DNA of 64,000 bases, from contig NC_022550.1 of assembly GCF_000471965.1 (NCBI RefSeq), positions 372,001 through 436,000 of the forward strand. The letters run 5' to 3'. Origin of the DNA: Blattabacterium sp. (Nauphoeta cinerea) (GTDB lineage Bacteria; Bacteroidota; Bacteroidia; Flavobacteriales; Blattabacteriaceae). The translations under genes were made by a program, and so were the position numbers. Within the stretch, counting starts at the first letter, position 1. Every line of letters begins with the position of its first letter. The notes beneath the pieces are model-generated. The model was given only the letters and a program-made list of their open reading frames with translations. It searched no databases and had not been told where the DNA came from. Shown here piece after piece: positions 47,028 through 54,979 of this stretch.

Positions 47028-47672
47028 TTTTTTTCTATCACCAAAAATTAAAGTCCCTAATCGAACAATTGTGCTTCCATATTTAATGGCTATATTATAA
47101 TCTCTGCTCATTCCCATAGAAAGAATGGAATGACCATATTTGTTTTTATATTTATTATATAATTTTTGTAAATATGAAAATTCATTGTGTACTTTTGTTA
47201 ATTCTTGAAAAGAAGCCATTCCCATTATTCCTATTATTTTGATATTTTTTATATATTTTAAAGTATTATTTTCCAATATTTTGGAAGCTTCTTGAGAAGT
47301 AATTCCTGATTTATTTTTCTCATTAGAAATTTTTATTTGTAAAAGACAATTTATAATTTTTTTATGTTTGAAAGCTATCTGATTTATTATGTTAATTTGT
47401 TTTATATTTTGTACGCTATGAATTAAATGAATAAAAGGTATTATATATTTTAATTTATTACTTTGAATTTTTCCAATCATATGCCATCGAATGTCTTTTG
47501 GCAATTTTTTATATTTTTTTACTATTTCTTGAATATAATTTTCACCAAAATCTCTATGTCCTATCTTATATAATTTTTTTATGGAAGAGATATCTTGATT
47601 TTTAGAAATTGCTAAAATTTTTACATTTTTTGGAATCGATTTTTTTATACTAAAAAATCTATCTTCTATCAT
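46971..47672 (-). CDS. YggS/PROSC-family PLP homeostasis protein
   Basis: A type-III-fold PLP-binding protein that buffers pyridoxal phosphate and has no established catalysis. The 233-residue product shows ILAISKNQ (the usual Lys appears in AISKNQ), FGENYIQE, WHMIGKIQSNK, LSMGMSRDYNIAI and the phosphate-binding GSTIVRLGTLIFGDR. After GDR the family normally ends; here about 20 more residues run antisense into trpA. At A7 (plus-strand T7, 47028-47034) one extra A would end the gene at 47020 instead, cutting the overlap to 8 bases. Confidence 0.9.
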   Translation of the reverse strand: MIEDRFFSIKKSIPKNVKILAISKNQDISSIKKLYKIGHRDFGENYIQEIVKKYKKLPKDIRWHMIGKIQSNKLKYIIPFIHLIHSVQNIKQINIINQIAFKHKKIINCLLQIKISNEKNKSGITSQEASKILENNTLKYIKNIKIIGIMGMASFQELTKVHNEFSYLQKLYNKYKNKYGHSILSMGMSRDYNIAIKYGSTIVRLGTLIFGDRKKLYDRFYESFDAFFQFIFI

Positions 47673-47688
47673 ATATCATAGAATTTCA

Positions 47689-48753
47689 TTATGAGAATTT
47701 TCTTTCGAATTCTTTCATAATTTCAATAAGAAATAAAACACTTTCTAATGGAAGTGCATTATATATGCTAGCACGATAGCCTCCTAAATATCTATGACCA
47801 TCTAATCCTATAATGTTTTCTTTTTTCCACATTTTATTGAATTCTTTTTCTAAATTTTTATTTTTTAAAAAAAAAGAAACGTTCATATTAGAACGGTTTT
47901 CTTTATGTATTTTATTTTCAAATAAATTATTTTGATCTATTTCATCATATAATAATTTAGCTTTATGTTGATTTTTTTTTTCTAAAATAGAAAGACCTCC
48001 TTGATTTTCTATCCATTCTAAAGTCAACATAGAAGTATAAATAGAAAAAACATTTGGAGTATTTAAAATACTATTATTTTGTATATGGATTCTATAATCC
48101 ATATAAGAAGGAATATTTCTTTTGAATTTTCCTAAAATATCTTTTTTTATAATCACAATAGTCATTCCTGCAGGACTTACATTTTTTTGTGCAGATGCAT
48201 AAATCAAACTAAATTGACAAAAATCTAATTGTCGACTAAAAATATCAGAAGACATATCACAAACTATTGGGATAGATGTTTTAGGAAATATTTTCATCTG
48301 TGTTCCAACTATTGTATTATTAGATGTGCAATGAAAATAATCCATATCGTATGGGATACGATAATTTTTTGATATATATGTATAGTTTTCATTTTTACCG
48401 GAAAACGAAATTCTTACTTTTCCAAATTTTTCAGCCTCTTTAATAGCATTGTATGCCCAAAATCCTGTATCTAAATAAGCCGCTTTTTTATTCATTAAAT
48501 TGTATGGGACCATTGAAAATTGTAATGTAGCTCCCCCTTGAATAAATAAAATAGCATAATCATCATTTAAATTCGTAATACGTTTTACTAAAAAAGTTGA
48601 TTTTTCGATTATTTCTAAAAAATCTGCACTTCTATGAGAAATCTCAAGTAAAGATAATCCGGTATCATTAAAATCCATTACAGATTGAGCTGATTTTATA
48701 ACAACTTCTTTTGGTAAAATAGAAGGACCCGCATTGAAATTGTGTACTTTCAT
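47689..48753 (-). CDS. serC: Phosphoserine aminotransferase
   Basis: SerC makes 3-phosphoserine from 3-phosphohydroxypyruvate and glutamate; the related reaction in vitamin B6 synthesis is also possible. The 354-residue PLP enzyme begins HNFNAGPSILP, the signature N-terminus, and has the PLP-lysine region LIYASAQKNVSPAGMTIVII (near residue 192) and GHRYLGGYRASIYNA at the C-terminus. Complete. Its serine product feeds trpB. Confidence 0.95.
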   Translation of the reverse strand: MKVHNFNAGPSILPKEVVIKSAQSVMDFNDTGLSLLEISHRSADFLEIIEKSTFLVKRITNLNDDYAILFIQGGATLQFSMVPYNLMNKKAAYLDTGFWAYNAIKEAEKFGKVRISFSGKNENYTYISKNYRIPYDMDYFHCTSNNTIVGTQMKIFPKTSIPIVCDMSSDIFSRQLDFCQFSLIYASAQKNVSPAGMTIVIIKKDILGKFKRNIPSYMDYRIHIQNNSILNTPNVFSIYTSMLTLEWIENQGGLSILEKKNQHKAKLLYDEIDQNNLFENKIHKENRSNMNVSFFLKNKNLEKEFNKMWKKENIIGLDGHRYLGGYRASIYNALPLESVLFLIEIMKEFERKFS

Positions 48754-48788
48754 AAATAGAACAACTAATTATATTTTTACTTTTATCC

Positions 48789-50144
48789 CTAATATTTTTT
48801 TGTATTTTTTGTTACTTTGAATCTATCATCTAAACGATTTCCTATAACTAAAATAATATGTTCATTTCCATTAATTAATAACCATGTATGTTCTTTTTCT
48901 AAAAGAGAAAATTTTTTTTCTTTATAATATTTACTTATTTTTTTCTTTCCTTTCATTTTAAAAGGATAAAAAAAATCTCCTTTTCTCCATGTTCTTAATA
49001 ATAATGGAAATTGTATTTTTTCAAAATCTATAATCAACATATTCTTATTGGTTTCTTTCTTTGGATTATAAAAAAATTTTATATCAACAGGTAAAAACAT
49101 TTTATTAGTAACTTTTAAATTTGAGATCATATAAATCTTATTTTGATTTATTGATAATAATTGATGAGAGACTAATATCCAATTAGTCCTATTTTTAATA
49201 AGACGATATAGTTTCAATTTAGATAAAAGTTGTTTACCAGACTGTGCATAAATAAGACGTCTCATACTATTGATATCATTAAACCCATATGGAGAAAATA
49301 ATTTAAACAAATAAAAAGATAAAGGTTGTAATTCTCTTATTTTTTTACAGTTCATTCTCCAAAAAAATGGAGAATCTTTTTTTTCTATTGTAATTTCCTG
49401 ACGAACTTCTTCTATTTTTTGTTCTATTAAAAAATTTTCTTCATGAAGAAAATTTATAGTTTTTTTTAATCCATTACGAAATGAACACGAATAAAACATA
49501 GATAAAACTGAACGAATTTTATTTCTTAAATATTTAAAATCTTGATTACTAGTATCGAATCTCCATTTTATATTTTTTATTTTTGCATAATGTAAAATTT
49601 CTTTTTTAGTAAAATCAGATAAAGGACGAATAAATCGGCCATTTTTTTTGGGGATCCCCAATAATCCTTTCATTCCAGTCCCTCTGAAAACGTTTATAAA
49701 AAAAGTCTCTATAGAATCATCAAAATGATGCCCTAAAACCATATATTCATATGAATTTTTTTTTAACAATTCTTCGAACCAATCATATCTAAGTTTTCTA
49801 GCAGTCATTTGTATAGATAACTTCCATTTTTTAGAAAAATTTAAAGTATCAAATTTCTTTACATGACATATTATATTTTGTTTTGTACAAAAATTTTTTA
49901 TAAAAATTTCATCTTGATTAGATTCTTCATCTCTTAAGGAAAAATTACAATGAGCAACTTCTGATTCTATTTCAGGAATTTTAAGTAATAAATTAATTAA
50001 TACCATACTGTCTAATCCACCACTCACAGCTACACATACTTTTTTTCTAATTTCCATTTTTGAATTAAATGAAAAATATTTTTTAATTTTATCTAGAAAA
50101 ATAAGGTTATATGATATTTCATTCATGATTATTTTAACTAACAA
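48789..50144 (-). CDS. tilS: tRNA(Ile)-lysidine synthase
   Basis: TilS converts C34 of the CAU-anticodon tRNA-Ile to lysidine so that it reads AUA. The N-terminal PP-loop VAVSGGLDSMVL (near residue 35) and LGHHFDDSIETFFIN (near 135) are the ATP-pyrophosphatase motifs; the C-terminal half is lysine-rich and less conserved. The likely start is MNEISYNL (ATG at 50126) or the one used at 50144; the latter overlaps aroK by 11 bases. Confidence 0.93.
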   Translation of the reverse strand: MLVKIIMNEISYNLIFLDKIKKYFSFNSKMEIRKKVCVAVSGGLDSMVLINLLLKIPEIESEVAHCNFSLRDEESNQDEIFIKNFCTKQNIICHVKKFDTLNFSKKWKLSIQMTARKLRYDWFEELLKKNSYEYMVLGHHFDDSIETFFINVFRGTGMKGLLGIPKKNGRFIRPLSDFTKKEILHYAKIKNIKWRFDTSNQDFKYLRNKIRSVLSMFYSCSFRNGLKKTINFLHEENFLIEQKIEEVRQEITIEKKDSPFFWRMNCKKIRELQPLSFYLFKLFSPYGFNDINSMRRLIYAQSGKQLLSKLKLYRLIKNRTNWILVSHQLLSINQNKIYMISNLKVTNKMFLPVDIKFFYNPKKETNKNMLIIDFEKIQFPLLLRTWRKGDFFYPFKMKGKKKISKYYKEKKFSLLEKEHTWLLINGNEHIILVIGNRLDDRFKVTKNTKKY

Positions 50145-50643
50145 ATTTAACGATTTCTTGAACTATCTCATGTTGAGTTTTTTTGGATATATCTATTTTT
50201 TTTAAAGATTTTTCATAAAAATATATCCTTTTCGACAAATGTTTCATAATAAATATGAACAATTCGTTTTTTGATAAATGAGAAATTAGAGGTCTTGTTG
50301 TTTTTTCTAAAAATAATCTTTTAAATAAAGTATAACTATCAGTTTTTAAATAAAATGTATTTGAATATTTATTACAAATAAATATTATTATAAAAACAAG
50401 GAGTCCCTCCTCCAACTGATAAAACATATTTTTTTTTTGTTTTAAAATTTTATTTAACATGGAATGTTCCTTCTTTCTAAAAGAAAGTTCTCCTTTTTTT
50501 TTAAAAATATCATGAATAGAATCATTTTCATTTTCAACAAGAAGAGTGTCCAAATCGTAAAAATTAAAATTTAACTTTTCCGCTAGTATTTTTCCTACAG
50601 TAGTTTTTCCACTTCCCATATATCCAATTAAAGAAATTTTCAT
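50134..50643 (-). CDS. aroK: Shikimate kinase with an out-of-frame central segment
   Basis: AroK phosphorylates shikimate with ATP, the step before AroA. The N-terminus is normal (LIGYMGSGKTTVGK P-loop, then FYDLDTL), as is the C-terminus (FYLKTD, RPLI lid). In between, the frame as read has YQLEEGLLVF where the family has the shikimate-binding GGGTP. That motif is present in another frame (VLSVGGGTPCFYNNIYL), entered by one extra A at A10 (plus-strand T10, 50429-50438). A second shift near 50371-50378 returns to the original frame. The gene therefore looks like a double frameshift that preserves both ends but loses the glycine motif. Confidence 0.85.
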   Translation of the reverse strand: MKISLIGYMGSGKTTVGKILAEKLNFNFYDLDTLLVENENDSIHDIFKKKGELSFRKKEHSMLNKILKQKKNMFYQLEEGLLVFIIIFICNKYSNTFYLKTDSYTLFKRLFLEKTTRPLISHLSKNELFIFIMKHLSKRIYFYEKSLKKIDISKKTQHEIVQEIVKFVS

Positions 50644-50661
50644 AAAAACATAAAATTATAG

Positions 50662-50669
50662 TATATTTG
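50662..50669 (+). promoter_or_regulatory. Putative -7 element upstream of tRNA-Lys
   Basis: TATATTTG, identical to the octamers before trpE, hisG and the OmpA-family gene, lies 71 bases before the tRNA in the aroK/tRNA-Lys gap. No clear -33 element is seen. Confidence 0.3.
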
Positions 50670-50740
50670 TTATTTAACCCAATGATTTTTTGTTCCTTTT
50701 ATTTTATTTCTAACTAAGATAATCTACAATAAATACAATG

Positions 50741-50813
50741 GACCTGATAGCTCAGCTGGTAGAGCATTACACTTTTAATGTAAGGGTCCTGGGTTCGAAT
50801 CCCAGTCAGGTCA
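50741..50813 (+). tRNA. tRNA-Lys (anticodon TTT)
   Basis: A full cloverleaf: perfect 7-bp acceptor GACCTGA/TCAGGTC, a D arm with AGCTCAGCTGGTAGAGC, anticodon stem TTACA/TGTAA with loop CTTTTAA (anticodon TTT), and T arm CTGGG-TTCGAAT-CCCAG. The 3' CCA is not encoded. It stands alone between aroK and xth, both on the other strand. Confidence 0.97.
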
Positions 50814-50824
50814 TTTTTGATTTA

Positions 50825-51589
50825 TTAAAAAATTTCTAACACAACAGGACAATGATCGGAATATTGAACCTCTGGCATGAGATAAGCATTTCTCATTTTT
50901 TCTTTCAAAGAATTACTAACCATAGCATAATCAATTCTCCATCCTTTATTGCTTTTTCTAGCATTAGAACGATAACTCCACCAACTATAATGATGGGGAT
51001 CCTGAACAAAATTTCTAAAACTATCTGTAAATCCTAAATTGATAAAATCAGTCATCCATTCTCTTTCTTTTGGCAAAAAACCTGAAATATTTTGATTCCG
51101 AATAGGATCATAAATATCTATTTCATGATGACAAATATTATAATCGCCACAAATGATCATATCATTCAATTTATTTTTTATTTTTTTTATGTGTAATAAA
51201 AAATTTTTCATAAAAAAAAATTTAAAGTTTAATCTTTTCATCATATCATTTCCAGAAGGAACATAAAGACTAATTACTGACAAATTTTTGAAATCTACAC
51301 GTAAAACTCTTCCTTCTTCATCTATAGAATCTAATCCGATTCCATATTCTACATGAATAGGTTCTTCTTTGCACAAAAGACCTACACCACTATATCCTTT
51401 TCTTTTTGAAGGAAACCAATAGTGATTATAACCTAAATGATCAAATAAATTTGTATCTATTTGTTCTGGAAAAGCCTTTATTTCTTGTAAACATAAAATA
51501 TATGGCTGATTGGTTTCAATCCAATCAGATAATCCTTTCCTAATTCCAGACCTAATTCCATTTATATTATAACTAATAATTTTCATCAT
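50825..51589 (-). CDS. xth: Exodeoxyribonuclease III (AP endonuclease family)
   Basis: A class-II AP endonuclease/3'-5' exonuclease for base-excision repair. The 254-residue protein shows SYNINGIRSG at the start, LCLQEIKA (metal Glu, near 35), GYSGVGLL, the DYNICHHEIDIY block (Asp/Asn) and the C-terminal WRIDYAMVS and YSDHCPV (catalytic Asp/His). Either of the first two ATG codons may be used. It is one of few DNA repair genes expected in such a reduced genome. Confidence 0.94.
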   Translation of the reverse strand: MMKIISYNINGIRSGIRKGLSDWIETNQPYILCLQEIKAFPEQIDTNLFDHLGYNHYWFPSKRKGYSGVGLLCKEEPIHVEYGIGLDSIDEEGRVLRVDFKNLSVISLYVPSGNDMMKRLNFKFFFMKNFLLHIKKIKNKLNDMIICGDYNICHHEIDIYDPIRNQNISGFLPKEREWMTDFINLGFTDSFRNFVQDPHHYSWWSYRSNARKSNKGWRIDYAMVSNSLKEKMRNAYLMPEVQYSDHCPVVLEIF

Positions 51590-51634
51590 TTTAAATTTTT
51601 AAAAAGTTAATTATAAAATATTCAAAATAGTTTT

Positions 51635-51642
51635 TATATTTG
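51635..51642 (+). promoter_or_regulatory. Putative his promoter -7 element
   Basis: TATATTTG matches TAnnTTTG and is identical to the element before trpE. It lies 87 bases before the hisG ATG and about 40 bases before the leader hairpin, so transcription would run through the hairpin. Confidence 0.45.
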
Positions 51643-51681
51643 CCGTGATACATTAATTTGATCTACTAAAACTAAAATAAA

Positions 51682-51716
51682 AAAGCTTACAAGAGTAAGC
51701 TTTTATTATTTTTTCC
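51682..51716 (+). terminator. Terminator hairpin in the hisG leader (possible attenuator)
   Basis: A perfect 10-bp stem AAAAGCTTAC (51682-51691) / GTAAGCTTTT (51696-51705) with a 4-base AAGA loop, followed by ATTATTTTTT. It ends 13 bases before hisG. The other neighbour, xth, points away, so there is no upstream plus-strand gene. The flanking T-runs would let it act on both strands. No His-rich leader peptide is seen. Confidence 0.65.
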
Positions 51717-51728
51717 TGGAATTGGATT

Positions 51729-52586
51729 ATGGATAAACTTAAAATAGCAATTCAAAAATCGGGTCGTCTTTATGACGATTCTATAAAATTACTCAAAGAT
51801 TGTAGCATTGAAGTTAACATTGGAATAGATAAGTTAAAAACAACGGCTATGAATTTCCCCCTAGAAATACTTTTTCTTAGAGATGATGATATCCCTCAAT
51901 ATTTAGAAGACGGAGTGGCAGATATAGGAATTGTGGGAAAAAATGTTCTTTTAGAAAAAAGAAAAAGAATAAGAATTAAAGAACCTTTGGGTTTTGGAAA
52001 ATGTAGACTTTCTATAGCTGTACCTAAATCTCTGGCTTATAATAATATTAATGACTTGAATGGAAAACGTATTGCGACAAGTTATCCTTTTTTAGTTAAA
52101 GAATTTTTTAAAAAAAGATATATAAATGCAGAAATTCATGAAATATCTGGAGCAGTAGAAATAGCTCCAGGAATAGGTTTAGCAGATTGTATATGTGATT
52201 TAGTAAGTAGCGGATCCACACTTTTTATGAACGGATTAAAAGAAGTTGAGACTGTACTCCAATCTGAAGCTGTATTAGCTTCACATTTGCATTTAGGTAT
52301 CCCACAAAATACTATAATGGAAAAATTGTTATTCCGAATTAGAGCTGTAAGAAAAGCTAAAAACAATAAATATATTTTGTTGAACGTACCTAATGAAAAA
52401 TTAGAAAAAATAATATCTTATCTTCCAGGAATTAAAAGTCCAGTTGTTTTGCCTTTAGCAAATTCAGAATGTAGTTCCGTGCATTCTGTCGTCAATGAAA
52501 ATGATTTTTGGGGAATCATAGAAAATTTAAAAGCACTTGGAGCTCAAGATATATTGGTACTTCCCATAGAAAAAATTATACTATAA
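51729..52586 (+). CDS. hisG: ATP phosphoribosyltransferase (long form)
   Basis: HisG joins ATP and PRPP, the committed and normally feedback-inhibited step of histidine synthesis. The 285-residue length indicates the long, homohexameric form with a C-terminal regulatory domain (from about 210), so no HisZ partner is needed. DGVADIGIVGKN and the PRPP-loop region ADCICDLVSSGSTL are visible. First gene of a complete hisGDCBHAF-IE operon, preceded by a terminator-like hairpin. Confidence 0.96.
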   Translation: MDKLKIAIQKSGRLYDDSIKLLKDCSIEVNIGIDKLKTTAMNFPLEILFLRDDDIPQYLEDGVADIGIVGKNVLLEKRKRIRIKEPLGFGKCRLSIAVPKSLAYNNINDLNGKRIATSYPFLVKEFFKKRYINAEIHEISGAVEIAPGIGLADCICDLVSSGSTLFMNGLKEVETVLQSEAVLASHLHLGIPQNTIMEKLLFRIRAVRKAKNNKYILLNVPNEKLEKIISYLPGIKSPVVLPLANSECSSVHSVVNENDFWGIIENLKALGAQDILVLPIEKIIL

Positions 52587-52588
52587 AT

Positions 52589-53875
52589 ATGATTCAAGTA
52601 TATATTCATCCCACACACAAAACATGGAAATCTATTTCAAATAGAAACTTACAAAACATTTCTCACTTAAGAAACTTAGTAGTTCCTATTATTGACAATG
52701 TAAAAACTTATGGAGATATAGCTTTAAAAGCTTATACAAGAAAATATGATCATATAAATATAAAATCTATTCGAGTCTCAGAAGAAGATTTGAATAAAGC
52801 TTATATGAAAATTTCAAATCAATTAAAAAAATCTATTGAAATTGCATACCATAATATAAAATGTTTTCATGAAAAACAAGTACATGATGAACCACAAATA
52901 GAAATATCAAAGGGAATTTTTTGTTGGAGAAAAACTATTCCAATCGAAAAAATTGGTTTTTATATCCCAGGGGGATCTGCTCCTTTGTTATCTACTGTAT
53001 TAATGTTAGGAGTTCCGGGAAAATTATCAGGATGTAAAAATATTATTTTATGTACTCCCCCAGATTCAAATGGAGAAGTTCATCCATCTATTTTATATAC
53101 AGCTAAATATGTAGGGATTACACATATATATAAAGTCGGAGGAGCTCAAGCTATTGCGGCGATGGCTTATGGAACAGAAAGTATTCCTTCTGTATATAAA
53201 ATATTGGGACCAGGAAATTCTTATGTAACAATAGCTAAACAAATTGTATCTCAAAAAGGAATAGTATCTATAGATATGCCTGCCGGTCCTTCAGAAGTAG
53301 CAATTATAGCGGATGATACAGCCAATCCAGAATATGTTGCTGCTGATTTATTGTCTCAATCAGAACATGATCCAGAAAGTTATATTATTTTAGTTACTCC
53401 AAATAATCAATCTTGGACAGAGAAAGTTAAAGAAGAATTAAAAAAACAATTTTCAAATATTTCTAATAAACAAAATATTGTTGAAAAATCTTTGAAAAAA
53501 AGTAAATTAATCATTCTTCATTCATTGGATGAATGTTTAACTCTAATTAATCAAATTGCTCCAGAACATTTAATTATAAATTGTAAAAATGCTTCTTTTT
53601 GGGGAGAAAAAGTGATTAATGCTGGATCTGTTTTTTTAGGAAATTACTCTCCAGTTAGTGCAGGAGATTATGCTTCTGGAACAAATCATGTACTTCCTAC
53701 TTATGGTTATGCTAAATCTTATAGTGGAATCTCTATAGAGAGTTTTGTAAAAAAAATTACTTTTCAAAAAATATCTAAAAAAGGATTAAAACATTTATCA
53801 GAATGTGTTAATGTTTTATCTTCTGAAGAAGGATTATTTGCTCATAAAAAATCCATTAATATTCGGATAAAATAA
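52589..53875 (+). CDS. hisD: Histidinol dehydrogenase
   Basis: HisD oxidises histidinol to histidine in two NAD-dependent steps, using zinc. I choose the ATG at 52589 (MIQVYIHP), two bases after hisG; an upstream in-frame start would lie inside hisG. Motifs include GFYIPGGSAPLLST (near 115), the GPGNSYVTIAK block, DMPAGPSEVAI and SQSEHDPES (zinc and catalytic residues), with HVLPT near the C-terminus. Length 428 residues, normal. Confidence 0.96.
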   Translation: MIQVYIHPTHKTWKSISNRNLQNISHLRNLVVPIIDNVKTYGDIALKAYTRKYDHINIKSIRVSEEDLNKAYMKISNQLKKSIEIAYHNIKCFHEKQVHDEPQIEISKGIFCWRKTIPIEKIGFYIPGGSAPLLSTVLMLGVPGKLSGCKNIILCTPPDSNGEVHPSILYTAKYVGITHIYKVGGAQAIAAMAYGTESIPSVYKILGPGNSYVTIAKQIVSQKGIVSIDMPAGPSEVAIIADDTANPEYVAADLLSQSEHDPESYIILVTPNNQSWTEKVKEELKKQFSNISNKQNIVEKSLKKSKLIILHSLDECLTLINQIAPEHLIINCKNASFWGEKVINAGSVFLGNYSPVSAGDYASGTNHVLPTYGYAKSYSGISIESFVKKITFQKISKKGLKHLSECVNVLSSEEGLFAHKKSINIRIK

Positions 53876-53899
53876 AAAATAAATTTTAAATGTCAATGC

Positions 53900-54979
53900 A
53901 TGAATAAATTTAATTTGAATTCTTTAATTAGAAAAAATATTTTAAATCTGGATCCTTACATATCTGCTAGGATAGAACATCACAAAGAAAAAAATTCTAT
54001 TTTTTTAGATGCTAATGAAAATTCTTTCGGTTCTCCTTTATCTTTTTTAAATTCTTATAATAGATATCCAGATCCTATGCAAAAAGAATTGAAAGAAAAA
54101 ATATCAGATTTTAAAAATATTTCTCCATCTCATATATTTTTAGGGAATGGAAGTGACGAAATTATTGATTTGGTTTATCGTATTTTTTCTCGTCCTGAAA
54201 TAGATCATGCTATTATTTTTCCTCCTACTTATGGAATGTATGAAGTAAGTGGAAAAATTCATGGAGTAGATGTTGTCAAAATATTTCTTACAGAAGAAAA
54301 GTATCAATTAAATTTGAATCAATTAGAAAAAGTTGTAAATCCGTATAGTAAAATCATTTTTATTTGTTCTCCAAATAATCCTACTGGAAATGATCTCAAT
54401 AGAGAAGATATTGAAAATATAACAAAAAAATTTGCAGGAATTGTTGTTTTAGATGAAGCGTATATAGATTTTTCTAATCAAAAATCTTTATCAACAGAAA
54501 TTGATAAATATCCAAATTTAATTATTTTACAAACACTTTCTAAATCTTGGGGTTTAGCAGGATTAAGAATAGGAATAGCTATTGCATCTGAAGCAATTAT
54601 TGGATGGATGAACAAAGTAAAATATCCATATAATATTAATCTTCTTTCTCAAGAAATAGCAATTAAAGCTTTAGAAAATAAAGATTTATTTTTTTTTCAT
54701 TTGAAAAACATTCTATCAGAAAGAAAATATATGTTAGAATCTTTGAAAAAAATTCCTATCATACAAAATGTATATCCTAGTTCTGCTAATTTTTTATTAG
54801 TAAAAATAAATTTTTCTTCAAAAAATCTTTATCAATATTTAATGAAAAAAAAAATTATTGTTAGAGATCGTTCAAAAATCATTTTATGTAATAATTGTTT
54901 AAGGATCACAATAGGGACTCATGAAGAGAATGAGTATCTAATAGATCAGATTCGAAAATTCAAAAAAATAAAAATGTGA
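53900..54979 (+). CDS. hisC: Histidinol-phosphate aminotransferase
   Basis: HisC is a fold-type I PLP aminotransferase converting imidazole-acetol phosphate to histidinol phosphate. The 359-residue protein shows LDANENSFGSP (near residue 34), SPNNPTGND, VLDEAYIDF and the PLP-lysine motif TLSKSWGLAGLRIG (near 215). The stop and the hisB start overlap (TGATG). Confidence 0.96.
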   Translation: MNKFNLNSLIRKNILNLDPYISARIEHHKEKNSIFLDANENSFGSPLSFLNSYNRYPDPMQKELKEKISDFKNISPSHIFLGNGSDEIIDLVYRIFSRPEIDHAIIFPPTYGMYEVSGKIHGVDVVKIFLTEEKYQLNLNQLEKVVNPYSKIIFICSPNNPTGNDLNREDIENITKKFAGIVVLDEAYIDFSNQKSLSTEIDKYPNLIILQTLSKSWGLAGLRIGIAIASEAIIGWMNKVKYPYNINLLSQEIAIKALENKDLFFFHLKNILSERKYMLESLKKIPIIQNVYPSSANFLLVKINFSSKNLYQYLMKKKIIVRDRSKIILCNNCLRITIGTHEENEYLIDQIRKFKKIKM

